DNA from: an uncultured Alteromonadaceae bacterium
Lineage (GTDB): Bacteria; Pseudomonadota; Gammaproteobacteria; Enterobacterales; Alteromonadaceae
Reading direction: 5' to 3'
DNA: 64,000 bases
Assembly (NCBI GenBank): GCA_947494925.1
Contig: CANLWS010000006.1
Coordinates: forward strand, 358,087 to 422,086
This document shows, in pieces, positions 34,040-42,646 of this stretch. How positions within the stretch are numbered: position 1 is the stretch's first letter; each line of letters starts with the position of its first letter. Under the pieces are notes generated by a model. It did not search any database and had not been told where the DNA came from. It saw only the letters and a list, made by a program, of their open reading frames with translations. The translations under genes and the position numbers were made by a program.

Positions 34040-35473
34040 ATGAAAACGCATTTCGATGAGAGCTGGAAAGCTTGGATCAGCACCAATGTGGCTTCCGGGC
34101 ATGATAAGAATGGTATATTCAAGATATTGTTGGATGAAGGTTACGATTATCAAGCCATTAAAAGGGAAATGAATTACGAGCCCGATTTGCCCCCCTTTAT
34201 GATCCCTAACCCGCACAAACAGTCTCGGCAAAACCAACAAACACAGGCAGCTAGGGGAAATGTTGGCAGACCGATAGAAGATAAAGAACTCTATCTGCCT
34301 AATTCGGTCAGGGTCGCTAAAGACAAGGTTGATATGTATCTTGTGAAAGGCTTTTTGAACGAACAGGAATGCAATAAGCTGGTTAAATTAATCCAGTCCC
34401 GCCTGACACCGTCTACATTGACCGGCGAAGAAGCTGATAAGGCGTTCAGGACCAGCAGTACTTGCTGTCTGGGCGTATTGGAAGACCCTTTCATTCAAGA
34501 AATTGACACTCGAATTTGTCAATTTCTGGGAATTGATCCTGCTTACGGTGAAGTCATTCAGGGGCAACATTACGAAATTGGTCAGGAATTTAAACCTCAC
34601 ACTGATTATTTCGAAGAAACCGATATGGCGAGCTTTGGCGGTGAATTAGGACAACGAACATTTACGTTCATGATTTATCTGAACGATGTGGAAGAAGGTG
34701 GTGAAACTGTTTTTCCAAATTTGTCAGAAAGTTTCAAACCTGAGATTGGTTCAGCAGTTATCTGGAATAGTCTTGATCCCAAAGGTGTGCCCAATTACAA
34801 CACCCTACACCATGCAATGCCTGTAGTTAAAGGATCAAAAACAATCATTACCAAATGGTTCCGTTCTAACCCCAATACCTCGCCAGCGCCCAAAATGTAT
34901 TGCAAAGAAGCCAATGAATACATTCCGGCTTATACAAAAACAGGGTTTTATAAAAGTCAGTATCCAGTAGAGAAATTCAAGGAAATCAGTAATTTTTATC
35001 GCCAGGGGGTCGGGCACCTTGAGCACGAACATATACCGGGAGATTTTGTCTACACCAAAGACAAAGGTAAAAAAGGTAGCAGCCTGATCAATTTGTCCGA
35101 GGAACTGAGGCAGTCGATTCATGACGTAATGAAACCGCTGATGGAAGAATGGTGTGGAAAGACGCTTGAACCAACTTATGTCTATGGTATTCGTGTATAC
35201 CATGACAATGCTGTACTAAAAACCCACAGGGACAGACTTGAGACCCACATTATCAGTGCCATTATCAACGTCGATCAAATTGTGAATGACGATTGGCCAT
35301 TGTTTATTGAAGACAATGACTATCGCAAACACCAGTTGATCTTAAAGCCAGGAGAAATGGTTTTTTACGAAGGAGGAAGATTGTTACACGGTCGCCCTAC
35401 TCCGCTAAACGGTTCGGTTTTTGCCAATATTTTCTGTCATTTTAAACCGGTAGATTACGTTCCCAGAAACTAA
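34040..35473 (+). CDS. Tandem 2-oxoglutarate/Fe(II) oxygenase (prolyl 4-hydroxylase-like)
   Basis: 477 residues. An N-terminal helical part (about 1-90) is followed by a P4H-type domain (about 95-275): iron ligands H187 and D189 in KPHTDYF and H258 in LHHAMPVVKG, with K267 for 2-oxoglutarate. A second oxygenase-like half (about 365-470) has H396-R-D398 in LKTHRDRLETH and H450 in GGRLLHGRPTP, so it also keeps the HxD...H pattern. No signal peptide. Possible substrates are protein prolyl residues or free small molecules; nothing in the sequence decides. It lies 23 bases after ydbL and its stop overlaps the convergent hydrolase stop. Confidence 0.88.
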   Translation: MKTHFDESWKAWISTNVASGHDKNGIFKILLDEGYDYQAIKREMNYEPDLPPFMIPNPHKQSRQNQQTQAARGNVGRPIEDKELYLPNSVRVAKDKVDMYLVKGFLNEQECNKLVKLIQSRLTPSTLTGEEADKAFRTSSTCCLGVLEDPFIQEIDTRICQFLGIDPAYGEVIQGQHYEIGQEFKPHTDYFEETDMASFGGELGQRTFTFMIYLNDVEEGGETVFPNLSESFKPEIGSAVIWNSLDPKGVPNYNTLHHAMPVVKGSKTIITKWFRSNPNTSPAPKMYCKEANEYIPAYTKTGFYKSQYPVEKFKEISNFYRQGVGHLEHEHIPGDFVYTKDKGKKGSSLINLSEELRQSIHDVMKPLMEEWCGKTLEPTYVYGIRVYHDNAVLKTHRDRLETHIISAIINVDQIVNDDWPLFIEDNDYRKHQLILKPGEMVFYEGGRLLHGRPTPLNGSVFANIFCHFKPVDYVPRN

Positions 35474-36078
35474 ATCCTGTTGAGTTTTTTTCTCAGTTGC
35501 TGCAAAAATGCCTGATAGGCCTGGTTATCGTAGCCGTTGGACAATTTATTCATAAAACCATGGGCATAAGGCGTTTTATCGATCTTAAGGCGCTTCTTAC
35601 CCGTAAGTTGTTTAATAACTTCTTCCAGATCGAAGTGCGGTTCGTATGCAGGAAAATAAAGCCGTGTCTCCACCTCAGGTGTGAATGACAGATAGTGCCT
35701 TATCTGGCCTGGATAAAAGCCGATAAAACCGAGGAAATGATTGTCGCAAACCTTGAGTTTGCTGATATCACTGACCGCGTTCCAAATCGCAGCGGCACCA
35801 GCACTAAAGCCAATCAACAGGGTTGGTGAATCAATCCCATTCAGAGCAAGTTCAACCCGTTCAATGTAACTCTCCACACCTCCTGCCCGCACAAAAGCTT
35901 TATAGGCGACATCTTCATCGTAAAAACTGAGTGTTGGGTCAGCATATGGCCCTACGAGTTTGACAAGTGATTGGTCTTCAGCGAGATGACCGGCGAGCTC
36001 TACGAAGGCATCGCTAATACCAAAAATATCGCTGAAGAGCATGATACGAGGTTGTGCTTTAATATTGTCAGACTCCAC
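35470..36078 (-). CDS. Dienelactone hydrolase-like alpha/beta hydrolase
   Basis: 202-residue cytoplasmic hydrolase. Nucleophile elbow GFSAGAAAIW (Ser at about 93), an acidic residue in FPAYEPHFDLEEV and the histidine in YAHGFMN form a likely triad in the dienelactone-hydrolase arrangement. In that family the nucleophile is usually Cys; Ser here suggests an esterase-type variant. MLFSDIFGISDAFVELAGHLA is the typical N-terminal region. The stop overlaps the convergent oxygenase stop by 4 bases (35470-35473). Upstream is the CadC-like regulator gene, 8 bases away on the same strand, so the two may be cotranscribed. Substrate unknown. Confidence 0.83.
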   Translation of the reverse strand: MESDNIKAQPRIMLFSDIFGISDAFVELAGHLAEDQSLVKLVGPYADPTLSFYDEDVAYKAFVRAGGVESYIERVELALNGIDSPTLLIGFSAGAAAIWNAVSDISKLKVCDNHFLGFIGFYPGQIRHYLSFTPEVETRLYFPAYEPHFDLEEVIKQLTGKKRLKIDKTPYAHGFMNKLSNGYDNQAYQAFLQQLRKKLNRI

Positions 36079-36086
36079 TTCGCTTC

Positions 36087-38315
36087 CTATTCAGCCGGAA
36101 TAAAACCAATTAATTCAGACAGTACCTTCTCTCTGTTTCTGGACACCTGCTCATCGAATTCGATTCCGTTGCCACCCGAATCAATGTAGATCGATCTCAT
36201 GTATGAATGGGCATAGATATTGTCGTTAATGTCAGGCAACCAACCGGCAGTCAGCATGGACTCAATCATTGCTTTAGCTCCACTATACTCCCTTTTCATG
36301 ACAAGGCATTCAACGCAGTTGTCAGTGACACCGGCACTCTTCCATTGAGCAATCAATTCCCTGATTGCCGCTTTAAATTTTACTGCCCTGCTCTTTGCCC
36401 CGGCTTTTTCCAGCAGGTGAAGATAGAGCAGCGATTGAGGAAAGTTGACCCGCTCCCCAAAGCGTAACCCTGCCACCCCGGGAAAATATTGCTCAAATGT
36501 CTCTAGCGCCTGCTGCATTTGCTGGCCTGCTAGCAATGTCACTATGTATGGCATAGCAAATGTATTGATATCTGGAGATAAATTCAGCCTTTGCTTTAGT
36601 AACTTCTGCGCCGCAAGGTTATCGCCTTTCGCGGCTTCAATTGCTGCACCAACGTAAAGGTGGAACGCCGGATTAATAGCCTCGCCCTGCACTTCGCTAT
36701 ACAGATCAACGGCATTTTGAATTTCTCCCATAGACAATTGAACGAGTGCATGGGTGAGTTTGTTTTCCGGACGATTAACCAAATACTGTCCGGCAATCTT
36801 TGTCCAGCGCAGGAAGTCAGCTGCTTTCGAGACATCTAGCGGTAAAAAGTCCAAGGCCTCCAATGCTCTTTGCGAATAGTCTGGTTCAATGGCAAGTGAG
36901 CGTTGATAAAAATACCTGGCATCATGCAATTGCCGCAAGTTTAAATGGGAATACGCCAGACTACGCAAAATAATAGGACTCAGAGGGTCAAGGCTAAGGG
37001 CTTTCTGATGCAAGCCCAACGCTTCTGTGTAGCGCCCGGTCTGACGCATAAAGTTGCCAAACCAAAGATAACCATTGGCATAACTGGGGGACAACTGAAT
37101 TGCCTGGTTAAACAGGCTCTCCGTGAGTTCAGTATCACTAGCGTGGGTTAACAAAGCCTTAGTCGCAACAATTGCGCCGTCATCTGGATGCAACTCAAAT
37201 GCATTGCGAATTAGCGGCTCACAGGACGATTTCGCCGCATCCTCTCGCCAATCTCCATAAATATGCAGAAATAAATAAGTATTGCATAAACCCAGCATGG
37301 CAGGTGCATAGTCAGGCTCACTAGATAGAATTTTTTCAAATAACGTTTTTGCTTGTTCAAGGGAAGTCAGCTCACGTTTATTCCAGAGATAATTGGCCAA
37401 CAAATAGTCTTGATAGACAATTGGATCAATTGGTTGATCCGGGTTATTACTCTTTTCGTCAAGGAATAGCATGAGAGAGACGCTAGCCCGGTTTTGTAAA
37501 CTTAAAAGTTCATCACTTTCTCCACTCAGGTGTTTACTCCACAACACCTGATTATTAAAATTATTCAGCAATGAAACTTGCACAGTTAGGGTATTGCCGT
37601 CATTAAGGATCCGAGTGATTAACAACGCATCTGCCTGAACTTCCGTTTCGTTTGTTCGAAGATAGATAATATTCAGTCGCGGAAGTTTGACCAGATCTTC
37701 CAATAATGCTCCGTTGAAACTGCTCAACATCGCAATCTTTGGCTGAGTTTCATTTTGAACCGGTGCGATAGCGATGGAGTTCAACACTTGCTGAATTTGG
37801 GGAGGTTGTTCTTTTAACCCTCCCTTATTATGCAGATACTGAAACCCAAATAAGCCTGCCACAACTAGAGATACTGCAGTTGCCAAAGCCAGCATTTTAC
37901 TTGCGCTAGAGCGCGGTTCACTGCTGCGTTCCTCTTTGGATAATTCAACGGATGTAAAAGGTTCGTTGACAAGTTCTTGAGATCGCGATTTGACGAGGAA
38001 CCGATAACCTTTGCCCGAAACACGCTCAACAAAGCGTTTTTCAGATGTAAGATCGTTAAGGGCTTTTCGAAGTTGTGCAACAAGTTGATAAATAGAGCTA
38101 TCGGATATTACCCGATCCGGCCACACCTGCGACGCAATAACATCCTGGCTCAGAGCGTTAGGATGCGCTCGTGATAACAACACACATAATTGCATGACTT
38201 TTGGGGTTACAACCTGACTTTGTTTTGACTGAGTATTCGTAAATCTATTCAATTGAGGTTCAATCACCCATTCACCAACAATGAATGCGTGTTCATTATC
38301 AGTGTTTTCAGACAT
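36087..38315 (-). CDS. CadC/ToxR-like membrane transcriptional regulator with TPR sensor domain
   Basis: 742-residue protein. An OmpR/PhoB-type winged helix (about 10-108) holds LSQDVIASQVWPDRVISDSS, VAQLRKALND and the wing ERVSGKGYRFLV. A single membrane segment is at about 141-163 (LALATAVSLVVAGLFGF). The periplasmic part is a long series of TPR-type repeats (e.g. YANGYLWFGNFMRQTGRYTE and PDYSQRALEALDFLP). The architecture fits CadC-like one-component membrane regulators. It is divergent from the amidohydrolase at 38539, and a long inverted repeat lies between them (38363-38427). Signal sensed unknown. Confidence 0.88.
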   Translation of the reverse strand: MSENTDNEHAFIVGEWVIEPQLNRFTNTQSKQSQVVTPKVMQLCVLLSRAHPNALSQDVIASQVWPDRVISDSSIYQLVAQLRKALNDLTSEKRFVERVSGKGYRFLVKSRSQELVNEPFTSVELSKEERSSEPRSSASKMLALATAVSLVVAGLFGFQYLHNKGGLKEQPPQIQQVLNSIAIAPVQNETQPKIAMLSSFNGALLEDLVKLPRLNIIYLRTNETEVQADALLITRILNDGNTLTVQVSLLNNFNNQVLWSKHLSGESDELLSLQNRASVSLMLFLDEKSNNPDQPIDPIVYQDYLLANYLWNKRELTSLEQAKTLFEKILSSEPDYAPAMLGLCNTYLFLHIYGDWREDAAKSSCEPLIRNAFELHPDDGAIVATKALLTHASDTELTESLFNQAIQLSPSYANGYLWFGNFMRQTGRYTEALGLHQKALSLDPLSPIILRSLAYSHLNLRQLHDARYFYQRSLAIEPDYSQRALEALDFLPLDVSKAADFLRWTKIAGQYLVNRPENKLTHALVQLSMGEIQNAVDLYSEVQGEAINPAFHLYVGAAIEAAKGDNLAAQKLLKQRLNLSPDINTFAMPYIVTLLAGQQMQQALETFEQYFPGVAGLRFGERVNFPQSLLYLHLLEKAGAKSRAVKFKAAIRELIAQWKSAGVTDNCVECLVMKREYSGAKAMIESMLTAGWLPDINDNIYAHSYMRSIYIDSGGNGIEFDEQVSRNREKVLSELIGFIPAE

Positions 38316-38362
38316 GCATATTTCCTTAAGAGAGGGGTATTAGTAGATATTCAAACTAAAAC

Positions 38363-38427
38363 ATCAGGCAGTTTATATCACTCACTATCACCAGACAATG
38401 ACTGGAAGCTTAAACTAACTGTCTGAT
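38363..38427. promoter_or_regulatory. Long inverted repeat in the divergent regulator/amidohydrolase promoter region
   Basis: ATCAGGCAGTT (38363-38373) and AACTGTCTGAT (38417-38427) are inverted copies of 11 bases with one mismatch, 43 bases apart. Two such half-sites are what a dimeric winged-helix regulator could use. Function inferred. Confidence 0.45.
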
Positions 38428-38538
38428 TCTTAAGTATTAAGAAAAACTTCAGAAAAATATCAGGAAAGGTTTAAGTAACTGGAAGTGAACTGCGCGACCC
38501 TACCTCCACTGATCCACCTCCACCGGAAAATAACTGAA

Positions 38539-40008
38539 ATGTTTACAAGGTTTATAATAGTTTCACTCATCATATTTCTATCGCAGATGAGCGTAGCTTC
38601 AGAGTTACTGATTAAAAATGTGCACATTGTCACTGGCAACAGAGATGGCAAGGTAGAGATTTTTCCAAACCGTTGGGTGCAAATAAGCAACCAGAAAATT
38701 ACCGCCATTACGTCGATCAAACCTTATTGGCCTGCTACTCAAACTGAATTGGACGGTACAGGACAGTTTTTAATACCTGGCTTAATGGATTCTCATGTGC
38801 ACACAGGCCAAATGCCAGGTGTAAATTGGTCGGATGAAACTTCCGTGGCACTACAAAAGCAATTTTTTATACAGCAACCTCGCAGCTATCTTTTCTATGG
38901 TGTCACGCAAATCTTAGATCCGGCATCCAGCCCCAAACAGCTATCCAAATTTACCCGCGCTCCTGACAAACCTGATTCGTTTTTCTGCGGTGCGGTACAA
39001 ATCTTAGGTGGCTATGGCATGCGAGATATGTCTATCGAAGACGCCATTCAATATCGCCCATACTTTATCTACAGACCCGATACTGACAAAGATGCGCCTA
39101 CCGGTTTTGATCCAACTTTACATACGCCTGAATCAGTTGTGGAAAGACTGAAAAGGGATGGCGCCAGTTGCATAAAAGTATTTATTGAAGATGGTTTTGA
39201 TGTTCGTAGTGATTGGCCAATTTTATCTGACGATACCCTGATTCGCCTTAAAAAAGCAGGTAAAAAAGCCGGATTACCCGTTGTTGCCCATGCCAACGCC
39301 ATTGATATGCAGAGTATAGCTTTGGATCATAATGTGGATGTGTTGATGCATGGGATGTGGAACTGGCTGGCTCATCAACGAAAAGATCAGTTACCTGAAG
39401 CAATTCAAAAAGTTGCAGATCGGATTGTCCAGACTAAAACTTTCTACCAACCCACGTTGAACGTCATGCATAGCCTCAAAGATGTCACCGTACCCGGATA
39501 TTTGTCCGATGCGGAACTAAAAACTGTTATCTCTGAAGAAACACTTAGTTGGTATAAAAGTGACAGTGGCCAGTGGTTCGCCAGGGAAATGCTGCAAGGT
39601 TGGGGAACATCTGATCTAGAGCTAATTCATCAACGTCAGGGAGCTGTTATCAATCAGGGTGTCAGAGTTATGCAGTACTTGTACAAAAAAGGGCATCCCA
39701 TGCTATTGGCCAGTGATACTCCGCCTGCCCCCACCTATGCGTCACAACCGGGGTTATCGACCCTGAATGAACTACGCCGAATGCACGCTGCAGGTATTAA
39801 ACTGGACGATCTGTTAATGACAGCCACAATCAATAACGCTATTGCCTTTGGCTTGGAAGGCCTTTACGGCACAGTCGAAAAAGGTAAAAAAGCCAACTTG
39901 CTGTTGTTAAATACAAACCCATTGCTGGATGTAGAAGCTTACAATGATATAGAAAAAGTGATTTTAAACGGAAAAGTGCACAACCGGGATAGTTTCAAAG
40001 TACAATAA
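38539..40008 (+). CDS. Exported metal-dependent amidohydrolase
   Basis: 489 residues with a signal peptide (FIIVSLIIFLSQMSVASE). The amidohydrolase metal site is complete: HxH in GLMDSHVHTGQ, a probable metal-bridging Lys in CIKVFIEDGF, His in VVAHANAID, His in VLMHGMWNW, and Asp in LLASDTPPAP. The overall pattern resembles imidazolonepropionase-like and prolidase-like periplasmic amidohydrolases. An upstream frame begins at 38485; I used the ATG at 38539 because the signal peptide starts there. It is divergent from the CadC-like regulator. Substrate unknown. A hairpin follows the stop. Confidence 0.85.
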   Translation: MFTRFIIVSLIIFLSQMSVASELLIKNVHIVTGNRDGKVEIFPNRWVQISNQKITAITSIKPYWPATQTELDGTGQFLIPGLMDSHVHTGQMPGVNWSDETSVALQKQFFIQQPRSYLFYGVTQILDPASSPKQLSKFTRAPDKPDSFFCGAVQILGGYGMRDMSIEDAIQYRPYFIYRPDTDKDAPTGFDPTLHTPESVVERLKRDGASCIKVFIEDGFDVRSDWPILSDDTLIRLKKAGKKAGLPVVAHANAIDMQSIALDHNVDVLMHGMWNWLAHQRKDQLPEAIQKVADRIVQTKTFYQPTLNVMHSLKDVTVPGYLSDAELKTVISEETLSWYKSDSGQWFAREMLQGWGTSDLELIHQRQGAVINQGVRVMQYLYKKGHPMLLASDTPPAPTYASQPGLSTLNELRRMHAAGIKLDDLLMTATINNAIAFGLEGLYGTVEKGKKANLLLLNTNPLLDVEAYNDIEKVILNGKVHNRDSFKVQ

Positions 40009-40014
40009 AATGTT

Positions 40015-40042
40015 TGTGAGTGGCCAAGTCAGGCCACTCACA
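40015..40042. terminator. Hairpin between convergent genes
   Basis: TGTGAGTGGCC, loop AAGTCA, GGCCACTCACA. A perfect 11-base stem between the ends of the amidohydrolase and the SDR gene. It lacks a strong T run, so it may stop transcription poorly or protect RNA ends. Confidence 0.6.
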
Positions 40043-40052
40043 TCGATATTTT

Positions 40053-40817
40053 CTAAGCCATCATGCCGCCATCAACAACCACTGTAGTACCGGTCGTATA
40101 GCTGGAAGCGTCAGAAACCAGATACAACACAGTGCCTGCCATCTCATCGGGATCTGCAACACGTCCCAAAGGGATAATTTGTAGCGCTTTTTTCAGAATG
40201 TGCTCATTAGTAGTTAATGCAGATGCAAACTTGGTGTCAGTCAGACCTGGTAACAGCGCATTCACTCTGATATTTAATGGGCCGCATTCTTTCGCAAAAG
40301 ACTTGGTCATGCTGATTACAGCTGCCTTGGTAATTGAATAAATACCCTGCATATCGCCAGGTGATAAACCATTTACCGATGCCGTGTTTAATATCACTCC
40401 GCCGCCCTGCTCTTTCATCATTTTGCCTGCCTCTATCGACATGAAGAAATACCCGCGGATATTGACGTCCACTGTTTTGTCGTAGGCCGCAAGGCTGGTA
40501 TCAAGAATGTGCCCAAAGTAAGGATTGGCCGCCGCGTTATTCACGAGTATGTCAAGACGACCAAACTGTGACTTAATATTTTCAAAAGTTGCTTCGATTT
40601 GCGCCATCTCACCCACGTGACATGCCATAGCCGTGGCTTTGCCGCCTGCTTCGCGAATACTGCTTGCGACTGCTTCGCATCCGTCTATTTTGCGGCTTGA
40701 AACGATCACCTCAGCGCCATAGGCTGCTAACAAGCGGGCAATAGACTCACCAATGCCTCGGCTGGCACCGGTCACCAGGGCAACTTTGCCTGTTAAATCA
40801 AATAAGTTTTCTTTCAT
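40053..40817 (-). CDS. SDR-family oxidoreductase
   Basis: 254-residue classical short-chain dehydrogenase/reductase. Cofactor motif TGASRGIGES near residue 17, NNAAAN, the catalytic Ser in NTASVNGLSPG and YxxxK as YSITKAA; PLGRVADPDEMAG near the C-terminus is typical of the family. It is last in a four-gene minus-strand operon (ACAD, MDR, SDR, SDR). By analogy with beta-oxidation-like catabolic loci it could oxidise a hydroxyacyl or cyclic alcohol intermediate. Confidence 0.9.
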   Translation of the reverse strand: MKENLFDLTGKVALVTGASRGIGESIARLLAAYGAEVIVSSRKIDGCEAVASSIREAGGKATAMACHVGEMAQIEATFENIKSQFGRLDILVNNAAANPYFGHILDTSLAAYDKTVDVNIRGYFFMSIEAGKMMKEQGGGVILNTASVNGLSPGDMQGIYSITKAAVISMTKSFAKECGPLNIRVNALLPGLTDTKFASALTTNEHILKKALQIIPLGRVADPDEMAGTVLYLVSDASSYTTGTTVVVDGGMMA

Positions 40818-40826
40818 TGTGTTTTC

Positions 40827-41591
40827 CTAAGCTGTTAAGCCGCCATCCAGAACCACTGAATGACCTGTCATAAAACTGGATTCGTCTGTACATAGCCAGG
40901 CTATCGCACCTGCTATTTCAGACGGCTCACCTAATCTTTTCATTGGATTAGCTTTAACAAGAGCCGTTTGTTGTTTTTCGTTCAGTTGGCTCATGGTATT
41001 AGCCACCATAGGTGTGCGAACGAAACTCGGACACACTGCATTAATGCGGATATTCGCTTTGGCATATTCAATAGCCGCTGATTTTGTCAGCCCGATAACG
41101 CCGTGCTTCGCGGCACAATAGGCAGAAATCATTGGCGAGCCGGTTACCCCAGCTACAGAGGCCAAATTGATAATGTGACCACCTCCTTTACCTAACATAT
41201 GCGTAATCTGTTGTTTCATGCAATACCATACACCTGTGAGGTTGACCGCGATATTGCGATGATATTCCTGATCTGACACTTCCGTCATAGGAGCAGGTTT
41301 GTGATCAATTCCGGCATTATTTAGTGCAACATCAATATCACCGTATGTGGCTATAGCTGATTGGAAAAAGGAGGCTACAGAGTCCTGCTGACTCACATCC
41401 ACAGCGGTAAATGCAGCTATTCCACCTGCTTTGGTTAGCTCATCGACCAGGGCTTCTCCGGCTTCTTCATTGAGATCACCAATAAAGACCTTAGCACCTC
41501 TTGAAGCCAACAGTTTTGCCGTTTCAGCTCCAATACCAGAAGCGCCCCCTGTAATAACAATATGTTTGTCTTCTACTTGGTTTCCGGACAT
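40827..41591 (-). CDS. SDR-family oxidoreductase
   Basis: A second 254-residue classical SDR, only distantly alike to its neighbour. TGGASGIGAETAKLL is the cofactor motif, LNNAGIDHKPAP follows, the catalytic set is NLASVAGVTG, YCAAKHG, and CPSFVRTPM and GRxS-type MTGHSVVLDGG close the fold. D at the end of the second strand (GDLNEEAG) favours NAD+. Its ATG overlaps the stop of the upstream MDR gene by 1 base, so translation is coupled. Confidence 0.9.
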   Translation of the reverse strand: MSGNQVEDKHIVITGGASGIGAETAKLLASRGAKVFIGDLNEEAGEALVDELTKAGGIAAFTAVDVSQQDSVASFFQSAIATYGDIDVALNNAGIDHKPAPMTEVSDQEYHRNIAVNLTGVWYCMKQQITHMLGKGGGHIINLASVAGVTGSPMISAYCAAKHGVIGLTKSAAIEYAKANIRINAVCPSFVRTPMVANTMSQLNEKQQTALVKANPMKRLGEPSEIAGAIAWLCTDESSFMTGHSVVLDGGLTA

Positions 41592-42595
41592 TAAGCATCA
41601 CCTACTTTAAGCACTAACTTGCCAAAGTTTTCGCCTTTAAACAGCATAAGTAGTGTGTCAGGGAAAGTCTCCAGCCCTTCTACCACATGTTCTTTGGCAA
41701 TCAGTTTACCTTCAGCAATCCAACTGGCCATCTGGGCAGCCGCTTTGCCATAATTTTTTGCGTTATCAAACACCACTATTCCTTCCATCCGGGCTCGATT
41801 CACCAGTAAAGAAAGATAATTTGAAGGCCCTTTTACCGGCGTCGTATTGTTGTACTGACTAATGGCACCACACACCACTATTCTGGCGCGCATATTTATG
41901 CGGGTTAAAACATCATCGAGGATGTCTCCGCCCACATTATCGAAATACACATCAACCCCATTTGGACAGGTTTCCTTTAGGCCCTTTTTCACGTCAGTAT
42001 TTTTGTAATCGATAGCCGCATCGAACCCCAGTTCATTCACCAGGTAATCACATTTTGCCGCACCGCCGGCAATACCAACTACTCTGCAGCCTTTGATTTT
42101 AGCAATCTGACCAACAACTGTACCTACGGCTCCGGCTGCGCCAGATACAACCACAGTTTCACCTTCTTTTGGTAGACCGGTGTCCAGTAAACCAAAATAG
42201 GCTGTCATCCCCGGCATTCCAAGGACACCAAGATAACGCTCAAGTGGTGCCAGATTCGGGTCAACCTTGTGGATCCCCTGCGTTGGCATGACAGCATAAT
42301 CCTGAACACCAGTCATACCGTAAACGTAATCACCCTCAGCGTAGTTTTCATCCGTTGATTGCAACACCTTACCTACTCCACTGGCTCGCATCACTTCACC
42401 AATGCCTACTGGCGGAATATAAGATTTTCCTTCGTTCATCCAGCCACGCATTGCAGGGTCAAGTGAAAGATATTCCACTTTCACCAACACCTGATTGTCT
42501 TCCAACCCGGGAAGGTCTGTTTCGGTATAATTCCACACGTCTTTACCAGGTGTTCCCACAGGACGTTTTGCTAATTGAAACTGTTTACTTTTCAT
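41591..42595 (-). CDS. NADP-dependent oxidoreductase of the MDR/leukotriene B4 dehydrogenase-like group
   Basis: 334-residue zinc-free medium-chain reductase. The Rossmann region is VVSGAAGAVGTVVGQIAK with GIAGGAAKCDYL, and the catalytic-domain block YLSLDPAMRGWMNEGKSY matches curcumin/prostaglandin reductase types (E. coli CurA group). It reduces alpha,beta-unsaturated carbonyls with NADPH in the known members. A frame from 42625 would add 10 residues; ATG 42595 (MKSKQFQLAKRPVG) fits the family start and lies after AGGAAC. It is between the acyl-CoA dehydrogenase and the SDR genes in the same operon. Confidence 0.9.
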   Translation of the reverse strand: MKSKQFQLAKRPVGTPGKDVWNYTETDLPGLEDNQVLVKVEYLSLDPAMRGWMNEGKSYIPPVGIGEVMRASGVGKVLQSTDENYAEGDYVYGMTGVQDYAVMPTQGIHKVDPNLAPLERYLGVLGMPGMTAYFGLLDTGLPKEGETVVVSGAAGAVGTVVGQIAKIKGCRVVGIAGGAAKCDYLVNELGFDAAIDYKNTDVKKGLKETCPNGVDVYFDNVGGDILDDVLTRINMRARIVVCGAISQYNNTTPVKGPSNYLSLLVNRARMEGIVVFDNAKNYGKAAAQMASWIAEGKLIAKEHVVEGLETFPDTLLMLFKGENFGKLVLKVGDA

Positions 42596-42646
42596 TTTTG
42601 TTCCTAAAGTTCGTTCTTTTCGCATCTATAACTGTTAAAAACCAGA

